This document shows positions 14,001-24,721 of a stretch of 64,000 bases of DNA, in pieces; position 1 is the stretch's first letter; every line of letters begins with the position of its first letter. A model generated the notes under the pieces. That model made no database searches. It was not told the origin of the DNA and was given only the letters and a program-made list of their open reading frames with translations. The stretch covers positions 25,611,001 through 25,675,000 of the forward strand of contig OX344765.1 in the NCBI GenBank assembly GCA_947034895.1, in the 5' to 3' direction. Made by a program: the position numbers and the translations under genes. The stretch comes from Rhytidiadelphus loreus. Lineage: Eukaryota; Streptophyta; Bryopsida; Hypnales; Hylocomiaceae.

Positions 14001-14927
14001 GTTGATGACACTGATTGAATTCCTAATATAGTACAAAATGTACACCCATGCAATTTGCTATCTAGTTTATTGTAAATCTCAAAATATCTACCTCATAGTC
14101 TGTAGTAGTTATTTGTCAATTCCTTACATTCAAGTGTTTCTTCTCGATTGGTTGTTTGCATTGTATATGCAGACAGATAGTCTCAAAGACTCGGTGGTGT
14201 CATTCGACGACTCGTCCCCAGCCAATCTAGATAGACTAGACAACGTGGGGACTAAACTTCTAGAAGAGCGGATTGCAAAGCGAGACATCGTCACTGGGAA
14301 GCTTGAGCCTGCTTCCAACGGCAAAACAAATCTTCAAGCACTCCAAAGGTAACCACTTTATAGTGCTACAAATTTTTAGTCTGCACCACATTGCACTATA
14401 CTATCTAGTATTGATGTACTCCATTAACGTTGATTATGAAACTCAGGTTTGCAAAATTTCTTTCACAAGAACAAAAGGCTCGCACCAAGCCTACCAAAGC
14501 AACAAGATTCACACGTAAATTTACAACCTTCTTGGAGAAAGTGAAGGAGAATGAAGTCGAGGTTCAAGAACGTGCATATGTCACATTCCCATACCACTCG
14601 CCACAACAATTCTTCGGTAATCCCTTCCAAATGCCGACTCACAATATGAACTCTGGTAGTTACCTTGATGCTTCTTTCATGTCTCCCGCCTACTCTAGAT
14701 GGTCGAATTTACCTGAAAGCTCTGAATCCTCAGGAAGTTGGCGGGGAGACCAATCAACAACTACAACTTTTTCTAATTACCCCTCTAATAATTGTGAATC
14801 CGGTCAAGGTTCCTATACTTATTATGAAAGTGCTTATGAGATGTCATATTCAAAGACACAGTCCTCCAGTCAGAGCTCCCAAACTGAGCAAGGTAGGTAC
14901 CAGGATTATTTCAATATTTTCTCGTAG
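8055..14927 (+). CDS. patatin-like phospholipase, nine exons
   Basis: Predicted lipid acyl hydrolase of the plant patatin family. Exons by GT-AG boundaries and phase: 8055-8270, 9155-9342, 9513-9540, 11549-11755, 12438-12608, 13223-13297, 13692-13868, 14173-14348, 14447-14927. They join into an uninterrupted 572-residue frame. DGGGVRG at residues 51-57 is the oxyanion-hole motif. GTSTG at 90-94 holds the nucleophile Ser92. [10 protein letters not shown] supplies the partner Asp262 (usual motif DGA/DGG; here DGV). Other family-typical blocks are [17 protein letters not shown] and LLVLSLGTG. Residues from about 440 form a Ser/Gln/Tyr-rich tail unlike a short patatin. No signal peptide is obvious, so it is probably cytosolic or membrane-associated. 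The start is the first ATG of the frame, followed by family-like sequence. The 28-nt exon 3 and the acceptor at 13,691 are the least certain points. Confidence 0.9.
10189..10499. mobile_element. MITE family A, copy 2, inside intron 3
   Basis: Starts CATTACATGTGTTTTGG and ends CTGAAATCTCTTCTAATG. Between them are a GC-rich block, an A-run of more than 20, a T-rich core, then GCGGCGTTC and GACGGCCCCG. The layout and end words match the other three copies. It accounts for part of the unusually long intron 3 (9,541-11,548). Confidence 0.75.
13869..13996 (+). repeat. 64-bp tandem duplication across the exon 7 donor
   Basis: Units 13,869-13,932 and 13,933-13,996 are nearly identical. Each begins gtatgcaatcttctagacc, so the splice donor of exon 7 is duplicated. 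One visible difference is ggtgaatttt versus ggcgaatttt. The duplication lies wholly in intron 7 when the first donor is used. Confidence 0.85.
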
Positions 14928-15570
14928 AGAAAGTATTAGGTGGCAGTCATCAATTCTATTGTAAATTTAGACTATTGTAATTGGGTAATAATTATTCATT
15001 TGTAGGAGGTTTTAGTTTTCCTACTACAAATGCAAACCAAAATGCAAATTGTATAGATACTTATTAAAAATAAATTCATGGCAATTGATTAAATTAACTG
15101 GATCATTGTCAATGTATGATACTATGATTGTACTTTTGTTTTTCAGTTGTATGTAATTGGACAATTGTATTACAAGATTTTCTTTTCTTATTGTCTTGAA
15201 CTTTCAAGGATAGTTGATCCAAGCAATATGATATTCTTGAGCATTACAATTTCAATCCTCTTGAAAAATAATTCTTTACATACAAATACTTTTTTGGCTC
15301 CCAAATGTTCTCTATTAATTTTTAGGCAAGTCAACTTCAACTTGTACCAAAAATTATGACTGAAATGTGCACAAAGTTCTAATCACTAGGATTGGTATAG
15401 AATGACGTTTCAAGCTGCAAATCCCAAAAGTAGTAAAGTTGTGGAATACTCCAATTTAACAAAATTTTAGATAGGGCATTTCATTGTTCCATTGTCTTCT
15501 CCACTCTTATCTCCATTCTAGTGTCTTTGGAGTGAGATTCACTATTTCATCAAATTTTGCTACTTCAAGT
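14928..15570. other. 3' flank of the phospholipase gene
   Basis: AT-rich. An aataaa word occurs near 15,068, about 140 bp after the stop, and could serve for polyadenylation. No other gene is seen. Confidence 0.4.
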
Positions 15571-16022
15571 ACACTAAAGATGATATTTAGTGTCTTGTAC
15601 ACTAAATACGAAGGCATACACTAAAAGCCAATTATCCTATGAAAGTAAGTAACATTAAATGTCAATTCAAACACTAAATGTGAACCAGAGTTGTCATATC
15701 AGACGGAATATCACTATTCACTGACAGAATCGGACCGATTAGGGCTAGCCGGCTGCAAACTTCAGAGCCTTGTAACTTTTGCAAAAATTCTTCAAATAAG
15801 GAAAATGAGATGTTTTTCGGCATCTACAAAAAATTGTAGATGCCGAAAAACATCTCATTTTCCTTATTTGAAGAATTTTTGCAAAAGTTACAAGGCTCTG
15901 AAGTTTGCAGCCGGCACATTCAAGTCTAACACTAATTGTGGACAAGTTCAGATTTAGTGTTGTAGCTAGTAGGGGGGTAAAAACACTAAATGTCACTCAA
16001 CACTAAATATCATCTTTAGTGT
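15571..16022. mobile_element. CACTA-ended MITE with nested palindrome
   Basis: Perfect 23-bp terminal inverted repeats (15,571-15,593 and 16,000-16,022) begin ACACTAAAGATGATATTTAG. The element is flanked by the 3-bp duplication AGT (15,568-15,570 and 16,023-16,025). The CACTA word and 3-bp duplication suggest mobilisation by a CACTA/En-Spm transposase. Several further ACACTAAA words lie inside near both ends. There is no coding capacity. Confidence 0.75.
15748..15915. repeat. perfect inverted repeat, 82-bp arms, 4-nt loop
   Basis: Arms 15,748-15,829 and 15,834-15,915 are exact reverse complements around the loop AAAA. They start GCCGGCTGCAAACTTC and end GCAGCCGGC. It sits inside the CACTA-ended element. 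If transcribed it would form a fully paired hairpin, suited to Dicer processing into siRNA. Perfect pairing argues against an ordinary miRNA precursor and for a young foldback or a conversion-maintained palindrome. Confidence 0.95.
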
Positions 16023-16025
16023 AGT

Positions 16026-18784
16026 CTTTTTGTTCAAGTAGTCTTTTTGTTTCTCCTCTAAACTTCCAATGCTTGAATTTATTGCGCAAACTAAATCTGT
16101 AATAAGGTTGTAGTTTGGATCTTCCTCTCTAGTATTTTGTTTGCATGGGTTTATATATCTTCTTCTTCCTGTTTGAAGTTCTAGATCCATTGCATCTCAT
16201 CCCATTGAAAATCTCTACACTCAACATCAAGATATTCAAGAAATAAACACAATGGCTCAAAAGCAAGTGGTGGCCTAGTGGTTTGCAAGGTTGCCTAGAT
16301 AGCTTAACAACTTAGTAGCTGTTATAGGCAATCACTCCACTGCATGAACTATGTTTTCGCTCTCAAATTTTCGATTAGGTTTACATGATAGGTAAAAACA
16401 ATTGAAGACTTAAGCAAACCTTCCTATGTTTTTGTGTGCCCTCTTGTTTCAAGCCCTAATCCACACAAAGTCTTTCTGTGGTTTTTCTTCATTGATGGTT
16501 TAACGTTTTTTCTTGCAATAATACAAGTTGTAGTTGCTAGCTTCCAATTTCCTTGTCCGACCTCATTCCTTTTCTCTATTGTTTCTAGTGTCACAATTAG
16601 AAATTGAAACTTTGGTTTCAAGTTTAGGGTTTAGAGATCAATTTCAAGTCATTGTCCTATGTTCATTTGTTGCATTTTTGCAGGTCTTCACTAAACTATT
16701 TTGACTCTTACTTCTATTATAGCCCAGTTTATAATTAGGGTGACCTTTTCAAATTCTAGAATTGGCCAACTAGGTATATAACTTTGTGCTTTCCTAATCA
16801 ATTTACATGGTCTAGGACTTAGGGCCATGCTTCACTCATTGCAATGCATTCATAGAAGTTCTATTCCCTCACCAATTTCTTTGAATTAAATTTCAAACAC
16901 TAGCACCACAACTTAAAGACGTTGTGCAAGGGCAAGTCGCACGACTCTTGTGAAAATTTAGACATCTAGTTTCTATCAACATTTGAAAGATTATGGTGAA
17001 CTACAATACCAAGTTCAAGTAAGTGAGGTTGATGCAGGAATGTATGCTAGTAAAAGGCGGTCACAAAATATAAAAGATTAGGAGACCAATAAAAGAACTA
17101 CTTCAGTTGTATTTACCACAAGGAAGACTTCACTAACAAGCAATGATTGAACAAGCATTGTTGGGAAGCACTGTGCCCTTTTATGCTGGATGACATGAGA
17201 AATATGAAAAAAAATTCTTCCATATCCCAATTAGGAAAACAATCAAGGCAAAGTATTGGATTGTTGTTCAAGAAAGAAAGCAACCAATATGAGAGCAAAG
17301 ATGGGAGTAAAGTTTGAGGACAAGGGTTGGCAATAGTGCTAAGGTATGAGCGATAACGACTTTAGGGACAAGGACCTTGGGACCAAAGTTGCACATATGA
17401 TGAAGACAATGATGTGGGCAAAAAGAAATGAAAATGTAGATTAGCTCTTCATTTGAACACAAATAATTAAACACAAGCCTAGGTTTATGTAGACCAATCA
17501 ACTTATAAAAAGATACATGTCAAATAGATTGAAATCAAAATTATACCAATTAAAAAAAATCAACAAGAAAACCAAAACTAAAACCTCAACTCACCTCAAT
17601 ACTCAAACAAAATTCACTAATACCTTGAAAGGTAAATCTACACCAAATTCTTGATCTCTAAATGGATATATACTACAAACTTTAAAACAAAAATTATGGC
17701 AACTAAACAAAATTAACAAGAAAATCCAAACTCATCACTCATTCAATCCATTCACTCATCCACTCACATCAATAAATACACTTATGGGCAAAAGAAACCC
17801 CCAAAAACCCCATGGGGAGATGCTAATTCACATACAACAACAAAATTCTACCAAAGAAAGGCAAAAATTATTATACTATAGATACTACATTTCATCATTA
17901 CAACTAATAATACAATGTCAATACATAAATATATGCAAGTCCTAACATTTAAAGCTCCATATAGATATATGCCTAAATCCTTAGAACCAAAAGTATACCA
18001 ATCAAACAAAATTTACCAAAAAATTATAAATTATCTCTTGCTCAATCTAAGCAATTTTAAAACTTGTAACAAGAGAAGCAAATAAGAAGATAAAGGACAA
18101 GACCAACTGTAAGAACATGTGAAAAACATGATAAATCACTTTGGTAATTATTGTAAGTATTCAAAATTATTAAGAATCTATATCAAGATCATATTTATTA
18201 AGACAAGTGTAATCCTAAACAAAAATATGTAAAATACTAATTCTATATTCAACTTATAATTTTTTTTTATAAAGACACTTAAAACCAATCTATTCACACT
18301 AATTCCTAAAAAAAATCTACCAATGTATTCTCACTTAACTCAAACACAACTATCACTTACACAAAACAAAATAAAAACAACTAAATCCAACCTACAATTG
18401 ATAAATAATCACCACAATAGTCTAAAACTTTCATTCAACTCAAACAACATTGAATCTTACAAGATAATAAAATCCAACAAACTAACTTATCATTGTAAAT
18501 TCAAGAATCACACTTATAAAGATATAAATATCATTACAAAACCACTAAACCTAAAATGTATACTTTCAAATCATATAATATATAATATGCCAATAAATAT
18601 AACTACTCTTTTCAAGAAAACCAAAACATACCTACTTCTATATAAACCACCAAAAAATCCAAAACACACAAATATCATAAATAAGAACTTTCAAAGATGT
18701 AACAAAAAATTAAACCTACTAATCCTCATGCTTCAAAACATGCTAGCACATACAAGAGCAACTAGAAAAATAGTCTCTACTACC
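16026..18784. other. AT-rich intergenic DNA, no supported gene
   Basis: Contains an Asn/Lys/Thr-rich 191-codon frame from 18,323. It is typical of chance frames in A-rich DNA and was not accepted. No RNA gene or structured repeat is evident. Confidence 0.5.
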
Positions 18785-19975
18785 ATGGATACTTCAACAC
18801 ACAACTCCTCTAATAAACTAGAGCATATGGAGATTGAGGACTCTTCATCACCAAACAACAACAAGAGAGGAAAGGGAGAAAAGACACCTATATTGTGAAA
18901 AAAGTCAAGAAATTCCACTAAACTAGTAATCACCACCCCACGATCTCATCATCTCATCATTTTTGGTATGGCTTTCCTATGATGGAGGCATTGGCAAGAA
19001 AGAGAGGGAATAGGATATGCTCTAGTATACCAAATCCTACTACACTTTTTCAAACCAAAGAAAGATTATAGCAACGTTGATATTATCAAGATGACCATTG
19101 AAAGACTACTTAATATGCATATTATATTAGATGGCTTTCTAGAGCTGATTATACCATTATGCAACCTCAGAGGGGCCAATGTATGGAATGAAATGATCAA
19201 GATTCATCTAAAAGATCCAATCAATGATGGCACGATGTTGCTACATGGCAAAAGAGTTTTTGCACTCGAATTGGACGGATCCTTACACTTGGCCAAAGTG
19301 ACTAAAGGATATGATAGTCTAGCTTGAATAAAAGATCTCTCAATCAAAATCACCATCCTCAAACTTGTTGGACTCTATTCATACTAGATCATAGAAAAGA
19401 TTCTTAAAGATAGTTTTATACATAAATTTTAGTTTGAGATAACCCAAATTATCAAGGAAGTTGATGAAGACCATGCATACATTATCACAACATTTTTAGA
19501 TCAAAGAACAAAGCTTATGAAGTTCAAAGTGGCAATTTTGGAAGAGCTCATTCAACCTACAACCAACAAAATTGAGCAACTCATTGAACTGGACGTAGCC
19601 AAGAAGAATTGTGTGGTTCTTGTAGCTACCAACCACAACATGGCCAAAACCTCAATGGAAATCAATGAGGGACTCAAAAATATTATGGGGGACAAAAACA
19701 TAGTAACCACTTATTTTTCCAACACTAAGAATGGCATGCATAATGGCAAAGTTAACATAGATTGCCTCAACCCAACTATCTACAAACAATTTTCAAAGAA
19801 AACCGGGAAACTCCATTCCAAATCTATCAAATTCAACCCACATCCTCATAGCCTTGATGGCTCAAGTGCACCGGATGAACACACCCTCAAAAATTATGGC
19901 TTTGGGGATGGCAACACATCATTAGCAGAGGCAGTAGTAGCTTTCAAAAATGCACTAGGGGTAGGAACCTCTTGA
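18785..19975 (+). pseudogene. decayed unrecognised reading frame, interrupted by the hAT element
   Basis: Three open segments on the top strand (18,785-18,898, 19,091-19,327 and 19,517-19,975), separated by stops or shifts, read like parts of one protein. Landmarks are MDTSTHNSSNKLEHMEIEDS, then DGTMLLHGKRVFALELDGS, then LDGSSAPDEHTLKNYGFGDG. I do not recognise the family. An old transposon gag- or ORF1-type product is possible from style alone. The frame ends at the hAT insertion point. Removing the element and one copy of the 8-bp duplication continues the same frame, after its stop, into 34,759 onward (EVTQEEINTLVTKVVTKGN), which supports both the insertion and the older identity of this sequence. 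Confidence 0.5.
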
Positions 19976-19978
19976 AAT

Positions 19979-19989
19979 CAAGGTTGACA
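19979..19989 (+). repeat. left terminal inverted repeat of the hAT element
   Basis: CAAGGTTGACA, preceded directly by target duplication copy CTTGAAAT at 19,971-19,978. It differs from the right end at one base. Confidence 0.92.
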
Positions 19990-19997
19990 AATTTCAA

Positions 19998-20290
19998 CGT
20001 CCGGGGCAAAATCACGTCCATTTTTCGGACGTCCGGACGTCCGGACGTCCACATTTTCGGGACGCGCGGACGATGTGGACGGCGTCCATCGGATGGCACC
20101 CGTCGGCCGTTCGGACGACGCGGACGGCTGGTCGGCACGGTCGGCGCGGTCGGCGGACGGATCGACGGGCGGACGGCGGACATGTCCGCGCGGTCGGCGG
20201 ACGAAAGGCGCGGACGGTGGACGCGTCCGCGCGGATGGCGGACGGAAGGCGCGGACGGCGGACGACGCGGACGGGCGGACATCCATAAAA
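19998..20290. repeat. left subterminal GC-rich CGGACG array
   Basis: Dense CGGACG/CGTCCG words, including consecutive palindromic GGACGTCC copies at about 20,035-20,052, then GGACGGCG, GGCGGACGG and CGCGGACGG words. GC content is far above the flanks. Unlike the other arrays it is not upstream of a gene: it follows the transposase 3' end. This favours a role at the transposon end, probably transposase binding. All long frames here come from the repeat. Confidence 0.85.
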
Positions 20291-20547
20291 CTACAGTACA
20301 TGAAGCCAAATTTGATGCATTATACTATTACATTTTTGTAGGTAATACTTGATCCAGAAAATGATGCACACAATGTAATTTCAGTCAATAGTGCTTGACT
20401 ATTTAGAAACAAAAAAACCTTAATGATATTTTGAACATCATTAAGTTCAGGTGCATTACAATGATAGGTTCAAAAAATAAATTGTTGTTACATGCTTCCA
20501 TGTAACAATTCATTATGAACACTTGAATAATGAATTATACATCCCTT

Positions 20548-23500
20548 TCATCCCAAAGGCTGATAATCACTATCTCCTTTCACCTCTACCCCGCTACTAT
20601 GACCTCTAGTATCCCATCCTGAATCTTCATCTTCATCGTTGTCTGACTTTTCCATATCCTTTGATAAAGATTGTACAATTGCCCCTCCTTGTACTTGCTT
20701 GGATGCAACTGACCTCGTTGGTCAGCCCTTCCTCTGCTCTTGTTTGGCTCTTAGTATAGACTTTCCTATGCCTTCTTTAAGGCCATGAATCGGTTTTAAT
20801 TTCCTCGCTGAAATTGGTTGACATACATCAAGAGGGGTTTTACCAAGACTTTGTTTCTTTGATGGGGAAATTGCAAAAGCCTCCATTAATCTTTTATTTC
20901 GAGCTTTGTGGGACTCTTTCACCGTTGGTGGTCTTACTTGCGATCCTCCTTGATTGGGTATCTTTGCTCCAATCATCTGCTGCAATGTTCCATCAGACGA
21001 TTTGAATGAATCACGTTTTGTTTGGCCAAAACGTTGACCAAACATTGATGCCAATGTCTCGTCCTTCTCATCATCGCTCCATGATGAATTGAATGGATCT
21101 AGATTGACACGAAGGTGCATTCTGGTCGGACTGGTCAAATGTTGTTCAACTTGTTTCCCAAATCTTGAGCCTCCGGGACCATTCAAAGTTGTATTACCTC
21201 TTATATGTAGTGTTGATGGACGATCGTTACGTGGTCGTAATTGGAGATCTTGCACAATTTGCTTCTAGTCTTTGACGTTGTGAACTAGCATTGGGCGATC
21301 AAACTCCGTCACACGTGCATCTACATTCGATGGTAATTCCACACATTCAACACTTGTATTATCCACATTCATGTTAGACTTCACCCCACACTCTCCCATG
21401 TCATTGACTTCGGGATTTTCTTCTACAAGTGCCATTGCCATGGGTAGACTCTTGAGAATTGGAATCACTTCATCTATTTGGGGGATGCAATCATTGACAA
21501 ACATTGCCTCATTTTCCTCCACTATTTGCGCATGAGTGTCCTCCGTATTGGCTAGAATCTTTTCGCTAGTCAACAACCCGATTCCATCTACAAATTTAGC
21601 TATAGAAGGGCCACCTTCATCGTATTCACAATTGTCCTCATCCAATGGAAAGTTGTAAATGTCTTCCGCATTTCTATCCCCTTCTTCATTGTTCCAATTT
21701 GGGCTCCGGAGCGGTTCATCATCCAAATTGGTGATGTCATCATTCATAGCATCTTTGTCATCGAATAGAGGATCACCATCTTCACCATCTTCATCACGCT
21801 CGTCCTCCGACATAGAATCTTCCGACTCCACATTCTCGGTGTACCACTTCTTCTCATCGTTTTCCTTTGATGCAGAAAGGACTTTGGAATTGGTGTACAC
21901 ATACACCAAATCTTGGGCTCTCTGTGGCTTCAACTTGTTTCGAAATTTGTTGTGAACAAATGAATAGCTACTCCAATTTCGTTCACATGAAGATGAAGAT
22001 ACCGGTTGGGCCAAAATCCTCTTAGCAATTGGAGCAATGAGCTTCCCACACGCACCTTCAAAATCCCACCAAGCGTGCGCCGACAATTGTTGCTCGTCCG
22101 GGTTCAACATGTTGTGAAATGGAGGTTCCCTGTGGCGGAAGGCTACAAATTCTTTCACGACCGAGGCGTACTCCCCTTGTTTGCAAATTTTCATTAGAAT
22201 ACGCTTGCATGCATCCATTGCATCTTGGTCGTCGGCTAGCTCTTGATCTTCAAGAAGGTAGGGGTTCAACAAAGCTCCTGCATAATGTAGATCGGTCTCC
22301 ACCAATTCCCGTCGGGCATAATACGGTTGCACTAGTGGAATGACAAGGTCTGAGGATAAACGAAAAGGCGGTTTATCTAAAGAGAGGACATGTTTATCTA
22401 ATTTCCTCATTATGTGCAGCACCTTGCCCATGCATGGCCTCTTTGCATCCAAGTCACGTAGACCATTTACAACGGGAGCCGACAAGTCCTTGAAATTTTG
22501 ACAATGGCGCCAAAAATGCTCGCTCAAAATTATCTTCTTCACCATCCGACATTCATTGCGGGATTTGGAGTTCCGCCCAAACTTCCTTGCGTATTCATCC
22601 CATTGCGGGTCCGTCACTGTTTGTTGCAACTTCCCATTGACCTTCAACATGCGCCCAATCATGTTGTAATTAGAGGCAAACCTTGTTTCCACCGCCATCA
22701 ACAAATTATATTCCGGTGAGTACTTCCGAAATATTGCAAGTGGCATGTGCCGCTTCTTGAAGAATTTCACCACGATACGGGCATTTTCCACGACCTCTTC
22801 AATCCATTGTTCATTCCCCCAATCTTTCAGCAACAAATTGAAGGCGTGCACCACACAACCTTGAAAAAAAATGTGGGGATATTTACTAGATATCAAATTC
22901 CATGCTGCAGGGTTCACTGACGCATTATCTGTACTCACCTGCACTACATTGTTGGGGCCTACTTGTTCTATGAAGCTCTCAAGTATGCTAGCCAAGTATG
23001 TTGCATTTTTTTCGTGCCCTGTCGTATCCACCGCTCCCAAGAATTGCTCACCTGCAGAAGACACGAGCATGGCATTTATCAACGGCCGATTCGTAACCGA
23101 CGTCCATCCATCAATAGACAATGTTGCTCCAAACTTCCTAATGTTGTGTTCAGTCCGCTTTCGGAGATTGACCTCAATGTCTGTCTTTGCTTGGTCAAGC
23201 AATTTATGGCGTAAGTCGTGATAAGACGGTGGGATATAAGGCCGTTGAAACTCGGCGGTTCGCTTCACCGCTTCTTTGAATGTTGGATTCCTCGCAACAG
23301 CAAATGGTATGTTTGCAGCATAAAAGAAATTGGCCCACACCGCATTCAACTTGCGTTTATTTGCTTCTTCAAATCCATTCACCAGACTACTTTGCTTCTG
23401 ACTAATCAGAGGCCTACTGCTTGATCCCCGTGGAGTACCACGCTCACTTGATCTTTGTGTACTGAGGTTCACTTCAAAAGACAATGGATCCAAATCCTCC

Positions 23501-23850
23501 GGTGCAGTGCATGAGTCGGAATGTGTAGACCGTGCCATGTTTCTTCCATTTGAATTATCGCATTCCCGCATAGCCATAGGTGTGCCACTGCCATCCACAT
23601 TGTTCAGAGATGATCTTCATAGGATCGCCCCTTGGCAACCCAAAAATAAAGCTCGAACTTGAGATGTCATTTTTGCGCAAAGGCTAATTCCTTTGTCATG
23701 AGCCCCCGATGTGCCTTGGTATCCTAAGTGGCTAAACAACCGGCTTATTTTCTTGGCAAACACCAAGTTGCAAAACCGGCATTGCACTTTACCAACCTCC
23801 GGGAAGCCATACCAAGAAGACCAATCCTTGCTCATAGTGATCACCTCCAA
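20548..23850 (-). CDS. hAT transposase (BED-like, DUF659, hATC), one frame with three in-frame stops
   Basis: One frame of 1,100 codons runs from ATG 23,850 to TGA 20,548-20,550, broken only by TGA (23,617-23,619), TAG (21,265-21,267) and TGA (20,722-20,724). The N-terminus has WYGFPEVGKVQCRFC and later H and C residues, consistent with a BED-like DNA-binding finger. The uninterrupted middle (777 codons) holds SIDGWTSVTN and STDNASVN, placing catalytic Asp at about codons 247 and 308, then the hAT insertion motif CVVHAFNLLLKDWG. The hATC dimerisation region is AWWDFEGACG to SSSSCERNWS. Acidic and basic tails follow. Product would bind the element's ends and catalyse cut-and-paste transposition in the nucleus. 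No frameshift occurs over 3.3 kb. Either these are nonsense changes, with the middle possibly still made, or readthrough or introns bypass them. Confidence 0.9.
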
Positions 23851-24162
23851 TTCCGTAAATTGGATTCAAATTAAAAATGTAACCGTTGGATAAGATTTGT
23901 AAAAAATATTAGAAACAATGTGTAAATGAAGCCTTGGAAACCAAAGCCCCCCTGTCCACTGAACTATGCATTACCAAGCAAGGGACACAAAATAAATTGC
24001 AGCTCCTAGCCCTTGGAAATCTTAGTGTTCAGTTTCTCAAGAGTGCTTGTTAGTCTGAAATTCTAAGAACTTATAGATTTCAGATCAGGCCCATTCCTCA
24101 TGACCGTTGAGCAGCAAAAACTAAAACATTTCTAAAGCCCCAACGGTTCCGAGAACAAAAAT

Positions 24163-24351
24163 GCGGACGGCAGCGACGGCAGCGCGGACAGCGACCTGCG
24201 ATAGGCGGACGGTAGCGTCGGAAGCGCGGACGGCGACCTGCGACAGGCGGACGGCAGCATCGGAATCGCGGACGGCGAGCTCCGACAGGCGGACGGCAGC
24301 GGCGGAATCGCGGACAGCGAGCTCCGACAGGCGGACGGCAGCGTCGAAATT
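24163..24351. promoter_or_regulatory. 42-bp (2 x 21) GC-rich array upstream of the transposase
   Basis: Units start at 24,163, 24,205, 24,247 and 24,289, with a partial one from 24,331. Each reads like GCGGACGGCAGC-CGGAA-CGCGGACGGCGA-CTCCGACAG. Read on the minus strand, each is two 21-bp half-units beginning CCGTCCGC. It lies about 310 bp upstream of the transposase ATG and also past the RING gene 3' end. Promoter or transposase-binding function is inferred from the same boxes appearing at every gene of the element. Confidence 0.8.
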
Positions 24352-24721
24352 GTAGGCGGGTGGCGGACTAGCGGACGGCTGGTGGATTTTGAGTAATTCA
24401 TTAATTCTACAAGTTTTAATTTTAGGGACTTAGTTTAGAGATGCACGTAATTTTAGGAATACAGAAATTAATGAGATAAAATTATGTTGAGAGATAGGCA
24501 TGTCCAAAATCATACTTGACAAAAAAGTATCGCATAAAATATTAAAAACTTAGGAGAGTAAATTCAAAAACATTTGAGTAACCCATATATTTTTATATTA
24601 ATGAAAAGCAACTCATAGCATACTATGAGTGTTGTGAATTAATAGTATTGAATCCTCTCGAGATTCAAAATTAACAACACTCCATAATGTCATATCGAAA
24701 TACAAACAAGGTGTAACTACC

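Noticed and set aside
15748..15915. Palindrome as an ordinary miRNA precursor
   Set aside because: The arms pair perfectly over 82 bp and sit inside a MITE; plant miRNA precursors normally show mismatches.
15691..15996. Two near-identical frames on opposite strands
   Set aside because: Direct result of the perfect palindrome, not genes.
18323..18898. 191-codon Asn/Lys/Thr/Ile-rich frame
   Set aside because: Composition equals that of the A-rich DNA; only its last 37 codons, from 18,785, look protein-like and belong to the decayed frame.
19944..20352. Several overlapping frames rich in Arg, Pro, Asp and Gly on both strands
   Set aside because: They are translations of the CGGACG array; every frame stays open because of the repeat, with no domain.
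20548..23850. Introns as the explanation for the transposase stop codons
   Set aside because: No convincing donor-acceptor pair brackets any of the stops while keeping the flanking, apparently coding sequence in frame; not fully excluded without transcripts.
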